Positions 16,851 through 25,032 of a stretch of DNA of 64,000 bases are shown in pieces. Numbering within the stretch: position 1 is the stretch's first letter; each line of letters begins with the position of its first letter. A program made the translations under genes and the position numbers. Below the pieces are notes generated by a model, which made no database searches, was not told the DNA's origin, and saw only the letters and a list, made by a program, of their open reading frames with translations. The DNA lies in assembly GCF_044761665.1 (NCBI RefSeq), contig NZ_JBIWCW010000002.1:310001-374000 (forward strand), in the 5' to 3' direction. Source of the stretch: Peribacillus sp044761665 (GTDB lineage: Bacteria; Bacillota; Bacilli; Bacillales; DSM-1321).

Positions 16851-17648
16851 TTGATTTTCAAGGTTGCTTTTCGTCAGTTATCAAGTGCAACTGGTGCACA
16901 ATCTAAATCTATGGAGAAATTAGCTTCAGGTCTTCGTATTAACCGTGCTGGAGATGACGCAGCAGGATTAGCAATTTCTGAAAAAATGCGTGGACAGATT
17001 CGCGGTCTGGATCAAGCTTCTCGTAACGCTCAAGATGGTATCTCATTAATTCAAACTGCAGAAGGCGCATTGAATGAAACTCATTCAATTCTTCAAAGAA
17101 TGAGAGAACTAGTAGTACAGGGTGGAAACGGATTTTTAGGTACCGAAGATTTATCTTCAATAAATGATGAAATAACACAGCTTAATTCAGAACTTACTGG
17201 TATTTCAGATCGTACTGAATTTAACGGTAAAAAATTGCTTGATGGTAGCCTAGATATCGATGTACAAATTGGTGCTAACAAAACTCAACAAATAAACATT
17301 AAACTTGCTACAGATATGGACGCTACTGGTTTAGCTGTAAATGGTGTTAAGCCGGATGGAACAAAAAATACATTTGATACTGATATCGCTGCTGTTGATG
17401 CTGCTATTAAAACAGTTTCTGAAAAAAGGTCCACTTTCGGTTCTATTCAAAATAGATTAGAACATACAATCAACAATTTGAATAATGCATCTGAGAATTT
17501 GACAGCAGCAGAGTCGCGTGTACGTGACGTAGATATGGCTAAAGAAATGATGCAGCAAACCAAAAACTCTATCTTGGCGCAAGCTTCTCAAGCTATGCTG
17601 GCTCAAGCTAATCAACAACCACAAGGTGTTCTTCAATTATTACGTTAA
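16851..17648 (+). pseudogene. Second flagellin gene, 5' truncated
   Basis: From FRQLSSATGAQSKSMEKLAS onward this is a full flagellin (KLASGLRINRAGDDAAGLAI, AESRVRDVDMAKEMM, NQQPQGVLQLLR). The first ~12-14 codons, including the conserved INHNIAALNTH, and the promoter, CsrA leader and ATG are missing. Homology to hag begins at CGTCAGTTA; upstream of it is element sequence. A frame of 265 aa opens at TTG 16851 with AGGAAG only 4 nt away, giving an atypical start MIFKVAF. Without D0 residues it should not polymerise normally. No internal stop is seen, so truncation is recent or the product is still used. Confidence 0.8.
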
Positions 17649-17658
17649 TAAAAGGCTA

Positions 17659-17689
17659 AGGGATTGGGGGTATCCTCAATTCCTTTTTA
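17659..17689 (+). terminator. Terminator of the second flagellin gene
   Basis: AAGGGATTGGGG-gtat-CCTCAATTCC followed by T5. Confidence 0.65.
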
Positions 17690-17693
17690 CATT

Positions 17694-17747
17694 ACATGAT
17701 TAACATAGATTTCTTTCATTTGTGGGAAATCTATGTTAATCATGTAT
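17694..17747 (+). repeat. Perfect 21-bp inverted repeat between flagellin 2 and fliB 2
   Basis: Arms 17694-17714 and 17727-17747 are exact reverse complements (TACATGATTAACATAGATTTC is the left arm's content, split here: TACATGATTAACATAGATTT plus C), loop 12 nt. It follows a complete terminator and lacks a T tract, so it is something else: operator, RNA-processing hairpin, or mobile-element end. Confidence 0.8.
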
Positions 17748-17770
17748 CATCAAGAGGAGGAGAGAAATGA

Positions 17771-19009
17771 ATGACTGAAAAAACAAGGCATATGTTAATA
17801 CCACAATATGTTAAGGAATTTTCATGTATTGGTTCTGCGTGTGAAGATTCATGTTGTGCAGGTTGGCGAGTAAATATAGATGAAGCAACTTATAAGAAAT
17901 ATAGAAAAACTCAAGATAAAGAACTAAAACCATTATTCGAAAAGAATATAAAACGAAACAGATCTAATCCTTCATCGGATAATTTTGCTAAGATTAAAAT
18001 GATAGATGGAGGCAGATGCTCTTTTTTAACTGAAGAGAATTTGTGTAAGGTACAATTAAATTTGGGAGAAGAATAGTTATCAAATACTTGTACAACCTAT
18101 CCTCGCTCTATAAATAGAATTAACGGAGTAGTTGAGAAATCATTAACGATGTCATGTCCCGAGGCGGCAAGATTAGCATTATTGAATCAAAATGGAATTG
18201 AATTTGATGAGACAGAAGAATTCGATAATACGCATGGTTTTATCGCAAAGGAATTAGATACTAATAATCCAAATTCAATAAATAAACCAGTAAAGTATTT
18301 CTGGGAACTTCGTATTTTTACCATTCAAGTACTGCAGGATAGAACATACTCATTGAATGAACGTCTAATTTTGCTAGGCTTATTCTTTAGAAAAGTGCAA
18401 GAAGCTTTAGATCATGGTAAATTACACTCTATACAAGACATCATTGCGCATTATGCAAAGATGATGGCAAATGGAGGAACGAAATCTGTTCTTTCTAATG
18501 ACCCGACACACTTAGTAATTCAAATGGAGTTATGCAAAGAGTTGCTTGACTATCGGGTAGCGCACGGGATAGGAAGCGAAAGATACATGAAATGCTTATC
18601 AGAGACATTACAAGGGATTGAATATACGAACGAATCAAATATTGAAGAAGTTGCAGAAAAGTATAAAGAGGCTTTTGAGGAGTATTATAAGCCTTTTATG
18701 AATGAACAAGAATATATTCTTGAAAACTATTTAGTAAACTATGTCTTCAAGAATCTCTTCCCGTTTGGGAATAAAACTATTTTCGAAGATTATGTAATGC
18801 TTATCCTACATTATTCAATGATTAAACTTCATCTAATCGGTATGGCTGGTTTCCACAAGTGTCTTACAACTGAATTAGTTATTACACTAATCCAATCATT
18901 TTCTAAATCAGTTGAACATAACAATGTTTATTTGAAAAGGGCTTTTAATTTATTGAGAGATAACGGATATACAACAATGGCATATATGGCTATTTTAATT
19001 AAGAATTAA
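17771..19009 (+). pseudogene. Second fliB (flagellin lysine methylase) with an in-frame stop
   Basis: Full-length relative of the gene at 9263 (same order of motifs: FSCIGSACEDSCCAGW, RCSFLTEENLC, MSCPEAARLALLNQNGIEF, FEEYYKPFMNEQEYILENYL). A TAG at 18074-18076 interrupts the frame where the first copy has LGESFL; reading resumes in the same frame directly after it to 19009. Just past the stop the CNTC motif has become SNTC, so a conserved cysteine is also lost. Both changes argue for a non-functional gene. Position after flagellin 2 mirrors hag-fliB. Confidence 0.85.
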
Positions 19010-19070
19010 GGTCACTCTTCGAAGTTGTTGAGCATTGGGGCATGTGGATGAAGATATAGTCTAGTCATTT

Positions 19071-19204
19071 ATGAAAGTAAATGTTCTCACGGCTGCTAAA
19101 GAAATGATAAATCAAACTAAGAATTATATTCTTTCTCAAGTAGCACAAGCTATGTGGCTCAAGCAAATCAACAATCACAACGAGTTTTACAACTTCTTCG
19201 TTAA
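19071..19204 (+). pseudogene. Third flagellin gene, 3' fragment
   Basis: The DNA encodes LTAA-KEMINQTKNYILSQVAQAM and, after loss of one base (atgtggct for atgctggct), AQANQQSQRVLQLLR and a stop. Relative to hag the ten residues ESRIRDVDMA between LTAA and KEM are deleted. Only about 45 C-terminal codons remain. Confidence 0.85.
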
Positions 19205-19217
19205 TTTTAGATTATTT

Positions 19218-19250
19218 GGAAGGGACTATAGTTTTACTAGGGTTCCTTTT
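19218..19250 (+). terminator. Terminator-like hairpin after the third flagellin fragment
   Basis: Imperfect stem GGAAGGGACTATAG / CTAGGGTTCC with TTTT after it. Confidence 0.5.
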
Positions 19251-19298
19251 ATATATATATACTGAAAGGAATGAATGATTATTGAGAGGATTGATTGG

Positions 19299-19520
19299 AT
19301 GTATGACGAAAAAAGAGTAGAAAATATCAGAAATTTGCTTAAAAGGGATTGGAACTTCAAAAAGGTTATCTTTCAAAAAGAAGTTGCTGGAGATTTGTAC
19401 TTTACTGCATATGATAGCAAAGATACCGAAGATAGAATTAGGGTAAAACCACAATTAGGGACAGTATTTACATTGGTACAAGGGGATTGGAGACAACTTA
19501 AAGGCTATAAATTTGTTTAA
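19299..19520 (+). CDS. Small hypothetical protein
   Basis: 73 aa from ATG 19299 (GAGAGGA 8 nt upstream); an in-frame ATG at 19275 is possible but its ribosome site is 4 nt away. Sequence MYDEKRVENIRNLLKRDWNF, then a beta-rich half ending GDWRQLKGYKFV. Not recognised; no signal or membrane segment. It stands between a terminator and element debris. Confidence 0.45.
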   Translation: MYDEKRVENIRNLLKRDWNFKKVIFQKEVAGDLYFTAYDSKDTEDRIRVKPQLGTVFTLVQGDWRQLKGYKFV

Positions 19521-19778
19521 AACTTTTTCTTTTCCTGGGCAGATAGGGAAAATTGAATGGGCCCCTAAAGTCCACTTTTTAGTAGTCAATGCACCGAAAG
19601 ATGAGAAATGTTGAAAACAAATTCCCTGTGTCTAACAGTAATGATTGTGTATTCAGATATATATTATTATCATAGAATGTACGTTTGTTCAAAGGGCACT
19701 ATGTGTTCAAGAACAAGCTTCTAGCCTCTACTTAGATTGTCGGAGTAAGGGCTATTTCTATTATTAGGAGGAGAAAAG
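19521..19778. other. AT-rich island sequence without a gene
   Basis: I see no supported gene, RNA or clear repeat. The 3' end carries TTAGGAGGAGAAAAGATG, identical in layout to the ribosome site of the gene at 11801. Confidence 0.4.
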
Positions 19779-19857
19779 ATGAAGCATTTAGACTGGTTGC
19801 TGGAACGATGAAAAAAATACTTAACATTGAGGTCAAAAGGGAAGATGTAGGTTATTA
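19779..19857 (+). pseudogene. Frameshifted 5' remnant of a copy of the 11801 gene
   Basis: It starts MKHLDW in one frame and continues VAGTMKKILNIEVKREDV in another, against DWFVGTMQKTFNIEVKREDI in the intact gene, then stops. The ribosome site is conserved. Confidence 0.7.
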
Positions 19858-19890
19858 AGCTTATGATGCTATCATGAAGAAATTGATGGT

Positions 19891-20079
19891 TTGCTCATCC
19901 TAACGGAACAATTGGTAAAGCTACCTGATCCATTGCTAATTGAAACCCTTTCCTTTGTGGATGTTAAGGACTATGAGTGGATAGCAGGTTTTGTATTGGA
20001 TGAGAAAACGAAAAAGAAACTGTATCAAGTTTGCATTAGGAATGGGGGACAAATTGCATATGAGTTCTATGTCGATTAA
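19891..20079 (+). CDS. Short open frame in element debris, doubtful
   Basis: 62 aa (LLILTEQLVKLPDPLLIETL, then WIAGFVLDEKTKKKLYQVCI). The frame stays open a little upstream but no start has a good ribosome site. Probably the C-terminal remnant of an element gene. Not recognised. Confidence 0.25.
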   Translation: MLILTEQLVKLPDPLLIETLSFVDVKDYEWIAGFVLDEKTKKKLYQVCIRNGGQIAYEFYVD

Positions 20080-20259
20080 GCCGCACTTACAAGCGAGATT
20101 CACGATATTTCTTTCTGCAATCTTACGACAAAACTTTTAGGACTTGTATCCCGTTTCGCAGAATGCATGAATTGCAAAGAAATGGAATGATTTCTGTATA
20201 AAAAAACTGCTGACATTATTATATAACTGTCGTGAGCGGTTAAGAAAGGAACTGAAAAA

Positions 20260-20322
20260 ATGAATACAAAGAAAAAGTAAAAGGCTACTGGTGTAGAACT
20301 ACATAAATCAATAGCCTTTTTT
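20260..20322 (+). promoter_or_regulatory. Six-codon leader ORF followed by a terminator
   Basis: ATG AAT ACA AAG AAA AAG TAA (20260-20280) has AAGGA 9 nt upstream. It runs straight into a hairpin AAGGCTA...TAGCCTT with T6 (20281-20322), 22 nt before the truncated integrase. The layout is that of a translation-controlled attenuator or simply a terminator; no test is possible here. Confidence 0.4.
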
Positions 20323-20344
20323 CACTTTTGGAGGGGAATCATTC

Positions 20345-20680
20345 TTGGGGATAGATGAGTTTAGTCAATGGCTATTTACAGAGGGCAAAGCAGCCAAAAC
20401 AATCGAATCTTATGTGAACGATGTCAAAGGGTTCCAATCATATTTGCAAGAGAAATTGAAGGATGTTCCAGTTCTATCCCGCTTCTCATTTGTTAGGTAC
20501 AAGGAACGTTTGATGAAGGAGGGCTATGCTGTTTCAACCATTAACAAAAAGGTTAATAGTCTAAAGGTTTACAACAATTTTCTAAGAACTAAAGACATCG
20601 TACATGAATCATTTATTCAGTTGAAACGGGATAGAATCAGAATTGCCGCTGGAAGTGAGGACAACGTGCAGCTACTCATG
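20345..20680 (+). pseudogene. Tyrosine recombinase, N-terminal domain only
   Basis: Starts at TTG 20345 behind GGAGGGG. The first ~105 residues are a core-binding SAM-like domain (FSQWLFTEGKAAKTIESYV, KERLMKEGYAVSTINKKVNS, DRIRIAAGSED). Homology ends about 20665-20690 where sequence from an opposite-strand gene begins. All catalytic residues are missing. It differs in sequence from the intact integrase at 15005. Confidence 0.75.
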
Positions 20681-20688
20681 CTACTCAT

Positions 20689-20877
20689 TTACCGCCTATT
20701 CTTCTTAAACAGTTCTTCTAAAGCAATCTCTAGAATAGGATGCATTTTGAACCCTAGCTCCACTGAAACCTTTGATAACCAATCCCTCACGGCATCACGA
20801 TGCATTTTTTCCGCCCTCTGACTCACTAATAGATAGTCGCTATGGCTGAACATAGACCCAAAACGCTCTTGCTTCAT
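20689..20877 (-). pseudogene. Opposite-strand gene remnant meeting the truncated integrase
   Basis: Encodes SMFSHSDYLLVSQRAEKMHR, then VELGFKMHPILEIALEELF and stop; the frame stays open upstream of the ATG to about 20930 without a credible start, so it is likely a C-terminal fragment. Not recognised. It runs up to the point where the truncated integrase homology ends. Confidence 0.35.
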
Positions 20878-20922
20878 GTAGTCGGCAGCACATCTTGTTC
20901 GATAAAAAACAGGTAAAAGTGC

Positions 20923-20949
20923 TAATGAATTCCAAATTTATACCGATGT
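20923..20949 (+). promoter_or_regulatory. Sigma-D-like promoter upstream of the secreted protein gene
   Basis: TAAT (20923-20926), 15 nt, ACCGATGT (20942-20949): nine of twelve positions match the consensus. It lies 98 nt before the start at 21047. Confidence 0.45.
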
Positions 20950-21046
20950 ATGAATAGAAGTAATCTATATGAAAATAGTAGGGAAGGGAGGAAAATAAGT
21001 ACATAGATTTAAATATTCAAAAAATAATTAAGAGGCGGTATAAATA

Positions 21047-22927
21047 ATGATTTTGACCAAAAGGAAATTATCCTTTAATAAAACTCTTGCACTTGGAATA
21101 GTAGTAACACTGTTTTCTTCTGTATTCTTTTTAATGGATAAAGTGGTTGAAGCGGCGACTGTAAAACCATTAACAGGTTCAATCGATTATAGTTTGTTAG
21201 ATGATGATGGAAAAACATTTGTGCAATCTGATAAGGTAGTATTCCAGAATCTAACTGAATTTAAGGGAGGGATTGTTAATTATAAATCAATTTGGGGATT
21301 CGAATATAATAGTGGAGTAAATAATGGTACTGCGGCGTTAAAATCAGAACCTCTTAATCCAGGCAAATATGCCATCACTGCAAAAGTAACTAAAGATTTA
21401 AGCGTGACAAGTTTTGTAACGATTAAAGCGAGTACCAAAGCAACAAAGGTTAAAGCAATTGCTCTGCCTGACTCCGAAAGTGTCGATCCAAAGAAATCCG
21501 GAAAAATCAGTGGTCATGTTTCAAAAAATGCAAAGGTCATAATAAAAAACAAAACTACAGCATGGACTACACAAGCTAACGATAAGGGTGTTTTTAAAGC
21601 ATATGTCCCTGCTAGTACCTACGATATCATTGTTGATCCAGACGGGAAAAATAAAAACACCAAATACTCGGTAAAAGTCCTAGCAGGCCAGAATAACTTT
21701 CCCTTTATGTATGTAGAGTTGGGTTCCCCGGTAGATTTAGGTTATGCGATGGAGAAAGACAAATTGGGGCTTGACTCCATTAATCCTGCTTCGAAGGAAT
21801 ACAAAGGAAAAGCCATTCCGAATTCAACGGTGAAAGCTTATAGTGTAGATAATGACGACAAGTATACATTGATTGGAGAAACGGTAACTAAAAAAGCAAC
21901 TAAAGGTTCCACAACGGGTAACTTTTCTATTAAGTTAAAAGAAGCTCAGCCGGGGAAAAATATTAAGATTGTTGTAGAAGATGATGCTTTAAATAGCTAC
22001 TCTCCTGGTATTATTAAACTTGGGACAATTGACCCTGGCTTTACAGATATGAAAAATGCAGCCGTTGGAAAAGACGTTAGCATCCCTTTTGCCGATAAAT
22101 CAGGAGCATTACTTACGGCAACCTACCTAGAAGTGACATTAAAAATAAAAAATCTTGAAGATAATTACGAAAAAGCTAAAAGATTAAAGAAAATTTCAAA
22201 AGGTGCAGATGGAAAGATTTCAGGGGATTATAAGGTTGCAAGCGGGAAAATTACCATCAGTAATCAAACTATCTTGACATTCTTAAAAGAGAATCAAGAA
22301 AATTTCGAAAGTGATATAAATTTCACGATTATTGTTAAAGCTACAGGCTTTAAAGATTCAATTGTTGTTCAAGCTATTAAGGCCACTAATGCACCAGCAT
22401 TAACTGCTTCAGTAGCAAAAGCCTCAATAGAGGGCACTCAATTGAAAGCATCACCAACTAAAAAAACAGAGAATAAAATTTACTATAAAGTTTCTTCAGT
22501 TTCAATAGATCCCCCTAAGTTATATTCTAAGGTGTACTTAACAAATTTACGCTCATTACCAACAAGTCCAATTGATATTACAGGTGTAGATGCAACCACC
22601 AATAAATACTTAGGTGTTTATGAATTAGACGGTGATAGAGTGGTTAAGTTCAAACAACTAACACTAACTGAAAAGAATATCAAACCGCCAACCAAAGTTA
22701 TTCTTTCAAATGACTCCCTAACTGGTCTAATTGCTGGTGATGGAAAAATTTTAGGGTTAACGAATACAAAGAAATACAAGGTAGTGGTTGATAGTAAAAG
22801 TTACGGTGTGAAAGCTGACGGAACATTAGGTGTGGACATTTCCGAGACAGCACCATTATCGGTAACTGAGATTACTGGATTGATAAATGGGAAAATATAT
22901 AAGGTTGAGTTAGTGGAAGAACCATAA
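21047..22927 (+). CDS. Large secreted protein of unknown function
   Basis: 626 aa. Residues 1-36 are a signal peptide (KRK start, hydrophobic core, cleavage near VEA/ATV). The rest is lysine- and threonine-rich and built of beta-sandwich-like segments: a part near residues 150-200 (GKISGHVSKNAKVIIKN, VFKAYVPASTYDIIVDP) resembles carboxypeptidase-regulatory-like or adhesin repeats, and a similar layout recurs near 265-325. No LPXTG motif, membrane anchor or SLH domain is seen, so it is released or binds the wall or flagellum non-covalently. Its place between flagellin debris and flaG, with a possible sigma-D promoter, suggests a motility-linked surface protein (inference). Confidence 0.7.
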   Translation: MILTKRKLSFNKTLALGIVVTLFSSVFFLMDKVVEAATVKPLTGSIDYSLLDDDGKTFVQSDKVVFQNLTEFKGGIVNYKSIWGFEYNSGVNNGTAALKSEPLNPGKYAITAKVTKDLSVTSFVTIKASTKATKVKAIALPDSESVDPKKSGKISGHVSKNAKVIIKNKTTAWTTQANDKGVFKAYVPASTYDIIVDPDGKNKNTKYSVKVLAGQNNFPFMYVELGSPVDLGYAMEKDKLGLDSINPASKEYKGKAIPNSTVKAYSVDNDDKYTLIGETVTKKATKGSTTGNFSIKLKEAQPGKNIKIVVEDDALNSYSPGIIKLGTIDPGFTDMKNAAVGKDVSIPFADKSGALLTATYLEVTLKIKNLEDNYEKAKRLKKISKGADGKISGDYKVASGKITISNQTILTFLKENQENFESDINFTIIVKATGFKDSIVVQAIKATNAPALTASVAKASIEGTQLKASPTKKTENKIYYKVSSVSIDPPKLYSKVYLTNLRSLPTSPIDITGVDATTNKYLGVYELDGDRVVKFKQLTLTEKNIKPPTKVILSNDSLTGLIAGDGKILGLTNTKKYKVVVDSKSYGVKADGTLGVDISETAPLSVTEITGLINGKIYKVELVEEP

Positions 22928-23003
22928 ATAATAAAATAATTAAACATTAGCAATAGAAGTATTCATTAATTAGAAGTAGCTACTTAATATTTTGGTATGG
23001 TGC

Positions 23004-23033
23004 AGATCCTAGATTTTAGCTAGGGTCTTTTTC
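23004..23033 (+). terminator. Terminator after the secreted protein gene
   Basis: GATCCTAG-attttag-CTAGGGTC followed by T5. Confidence 0.75.
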
Positions 23034-23080
23034 AACCTAATCTGATAATCGCTAAATCTACATAACCCCATTTCAATCAC

Positions 23081-23107
23081 TAAATATAAACCGGCAAATA
23101 CCGATAT
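23081..23107 (+). promoter_or_regulatory. Sigma-D promoter of the flaG-fliDST operon
   Basis: TAAA (23081-23084), 15 nt, ACCGATAT (23100-23107): one mismatch to consensus, 34 nt before flaG. Confidence 0.85.
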
Positions 23108-23141
23108 AAAAAGTAAAGATATCTTATTGGGGGAAAAAGTG

Positions 23142-23504
23142 ATGTTGGAGAGTTTATCGACGAATATTCTTTCCTCGCAACTTAGAACAGCAATTTCAGA
23201 GGGAATCAGTACGTATTATCAGAGAGAGCTCAATACAGTCGCATATTCAGAACAAAGCGTAGAGACGAATGACAAGCCAACAAAGGAAAAGGTTCAGGAG
23301 GTAACTGAGAGTCTAAATACCTTTCTAAACCCGGCACATACAGCTGTTCGGTTTGAATATCATGAAAAACTGGACGAGTATTATGTCAAGGTCGTTGATG
23401 ACGTTACGAATGAAACAATTAGAGAAATTCCTCCAAAAAAGCTTCTGGACTTTTATGCGGCAATGACGGAATTTGTCGGGATAATGGTCGACGAAAAAAT
23501 ATAA
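23142..23504 (+). CDS. flaG: Flagellar protein FlaG
   Basis: 120 aa from ATG 23142 (GGGGG 8 nt upstream; the in-frame TTG at 23127 overlaps that site). The C-terminal ~65 residues form the FlaG domain (TAVRFEYHEKLDEYYVKVVD, IREIPPKKLLDFYAAM). FlaG proteins influence filament length or cap function. The gene leads the fliD operon as yvyC does in B. subtilis. Confidence 0.9.
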   Translation: MLESLSTNILSSQLRTAISEGISTYYQRELNTVAYSEQSVETNDKPTKEKVQEVTESLNTFLNPAHTAVRFEYHEKLDEYYVKVVDDVTNETIREIPPKKLLDFYAAMTEFVGIMVDEKI

Positions 23505-23518
23505 GCGGGTGATGAATG

Positions 23519-25009
23519 ATGGTACGTGTCAGTGGATTAGCGAGTGGAATGGATATAGATGAAATAGTGAAAAGTATGATGCAGGCAGAACGAGTGCCTT
23601 TGGATAAATTAACGCAGAAGAAACAATATTCTGAGTGGCAACGGGATGATTATCGATCGGTCAATACAGCCTTATCTGAATTGGATACACTAATACGCGA
23701 TGGAGTGGGGAAACAATCTTCATTTATAAAAAAGACGGTAACAATTTCTAACCAGAATGCGATTGGCATTAAAAATATAAATTCAACTACAGATTTTGCT
23801 GGAACGATAGAAGTACAGAATTTAGCGGTTGCGGCTACTATGAAAAACCATACTTCACTTTCCCTTGATCCTAAAGCCAAGGTTTTAGCTGAAGGAGAAG
23901 CCGAAAAAGATATTTATATCCAGGCAATTGATAAAAATGGGGAACTAGGCGAGAAAAAAAAAATCACCATTGCTGCTGAAGATACTCTAGATAGCCTAAT
24001 TTCTAAAATTAATTCTAATACTGAGGTTACTGCTTTCTATGATAAGCAATCCGGTCAAATGTCATTCACAGCAAAAAATACCGGCGATATTGTGAGTAAT
24101 GCAGAAATCATATTAACCGGAGACTTTTTTACGGAGACTCTAAAGATGGATGCAGATAATGACAAAGCAAAAGAAAAATCAAACGGAACGAGTGGGATAA
24201 ATGCGACCCTTACCTACAATGGACTAGAAATCACAAGAAGTTCGAATGTTTTCAATCTTAATGGTGCTGAATTCACTTTGAAAGATAAGACGGATGGCCC
24301 GGTCACTTTCTCTTCCAAACCTGATGTGGACACCATTTTAGATACGGTCACTCAGTTCGTGAACAAATACAATGAAATCATCAAAAAAGTCCAAGACAAG
24401 ACTAGTGAAACGAAATATCGCTCGTACACGCCCCTTACAACGGAGCAAAAGAAGGCCATGACCGAGGATGAAGTGAAGCTTTGGGAGGAAAAGGCGAAGA
24501 GTGGGACGTTGAAAAATGATTCAACGCTAAAAAGTCTTCTGACGACGATGCGGTCTTCCCTTTATACGTCAGTAGACGGTGTAACAGGAAACAACAATTT
24601 AAGTAAGCTAGGGATCACCACAACTAAGAATTACTTAGAAGGTGGTAAATTAACCATTGACGAGGATAATTTGCGTAAGGCCATTTCTGAAGATCCGAAT
24701 GCGATTTATAATTTGTTCATGAAAGAGGGGAATGGTGTCGATAAAAGTTCACAAGGTCTGGCACGTCGTCTGCGTACTGATATCCAATCATCCATGAAGG
24801 TGATTACAGAAAAAGCCGGTAAGGCTGGGTATGTAAATAATAATTTCACCATCGGGAAATCAATCAATGGATTGGATACAAGAATCTCCGCATTCGAGGC
24901 AAAGTTAATCAAACTTGAAACTCGTTACTATAATCAGTTCACAGCCATGGAGAAAGCGATATCGAAAGCTAATAGTCAAAGTTCCAGTTTATCGCAATAT
25001 TTTAGTTAA
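23519..25009 (+). CDS. fliD: Flagellar filament cap protein FliD
   Basis: About 496 aa, start MVRVSGLASGMDIDEIVKSM (ATG 23519; the preceding ATG 23516 is nearly as good). N-terminal FliD domain, variable middle, and C-terminal FliD_C with the flagellin-like helices ending in SSSLSQYFS. FliD forms the pentameric cap that directs flagellin polymerisation. Located between flaG and fliS. Confidence 0.96.
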   Translation: MVRVSGLASGMDIDEIVKSMMQAERVPLDKLTQKKQYSEWQRDDYRSVNTALSELDTLIRDGVGKQSSFIKKTVTISNQNAIGIKNINSTTDFAGTIEVQNLAVAATMKNHTSLSLDPKAKVLAEGEAEKDIYIQAIDKNGELGEKKKITIAAEDTLDSLISKINSNTEVTAFYDKQSGQMSFTAKNTGDIVSNAEIILTGDFFTETLKMDADNDKAKEKSNGTSGINATLTYNGLEITRSSNVFNLNGAEFTLKDKTDGPVTFSSKPDVDTILDTVTQFVNKYNEIIKKVQDKTSETKYRSYTPLTTEQKKAMTEDEVKLWEEKAKSGTLKNDSTLKSLLTTMRSSLYTSVDGVTGNNNLSKLGITTTKNYLEGGKLTIDEDNLRKAISEDPNAIYNLFMKEGNGVDKSSQGLARRLRTDIQSSMKVITEKAGKAGYVNNNFTIGKSINGLDTRISAFEAKLIKLETRYYNQFTAMEKAISKANSQSSSLSQYFS

Positions 25010-25032
25010 GTAAGAAAGGAAGAATAAAAGAA

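Noticed and set aside
16851..17648. Calling flagellin 2 an intact gene from TTG 16851
   Set aside because: The frame is open, but the conserved N-terminal D0 residues, sigma-D promoter and leader are absent, so a truncated gene is the better call.
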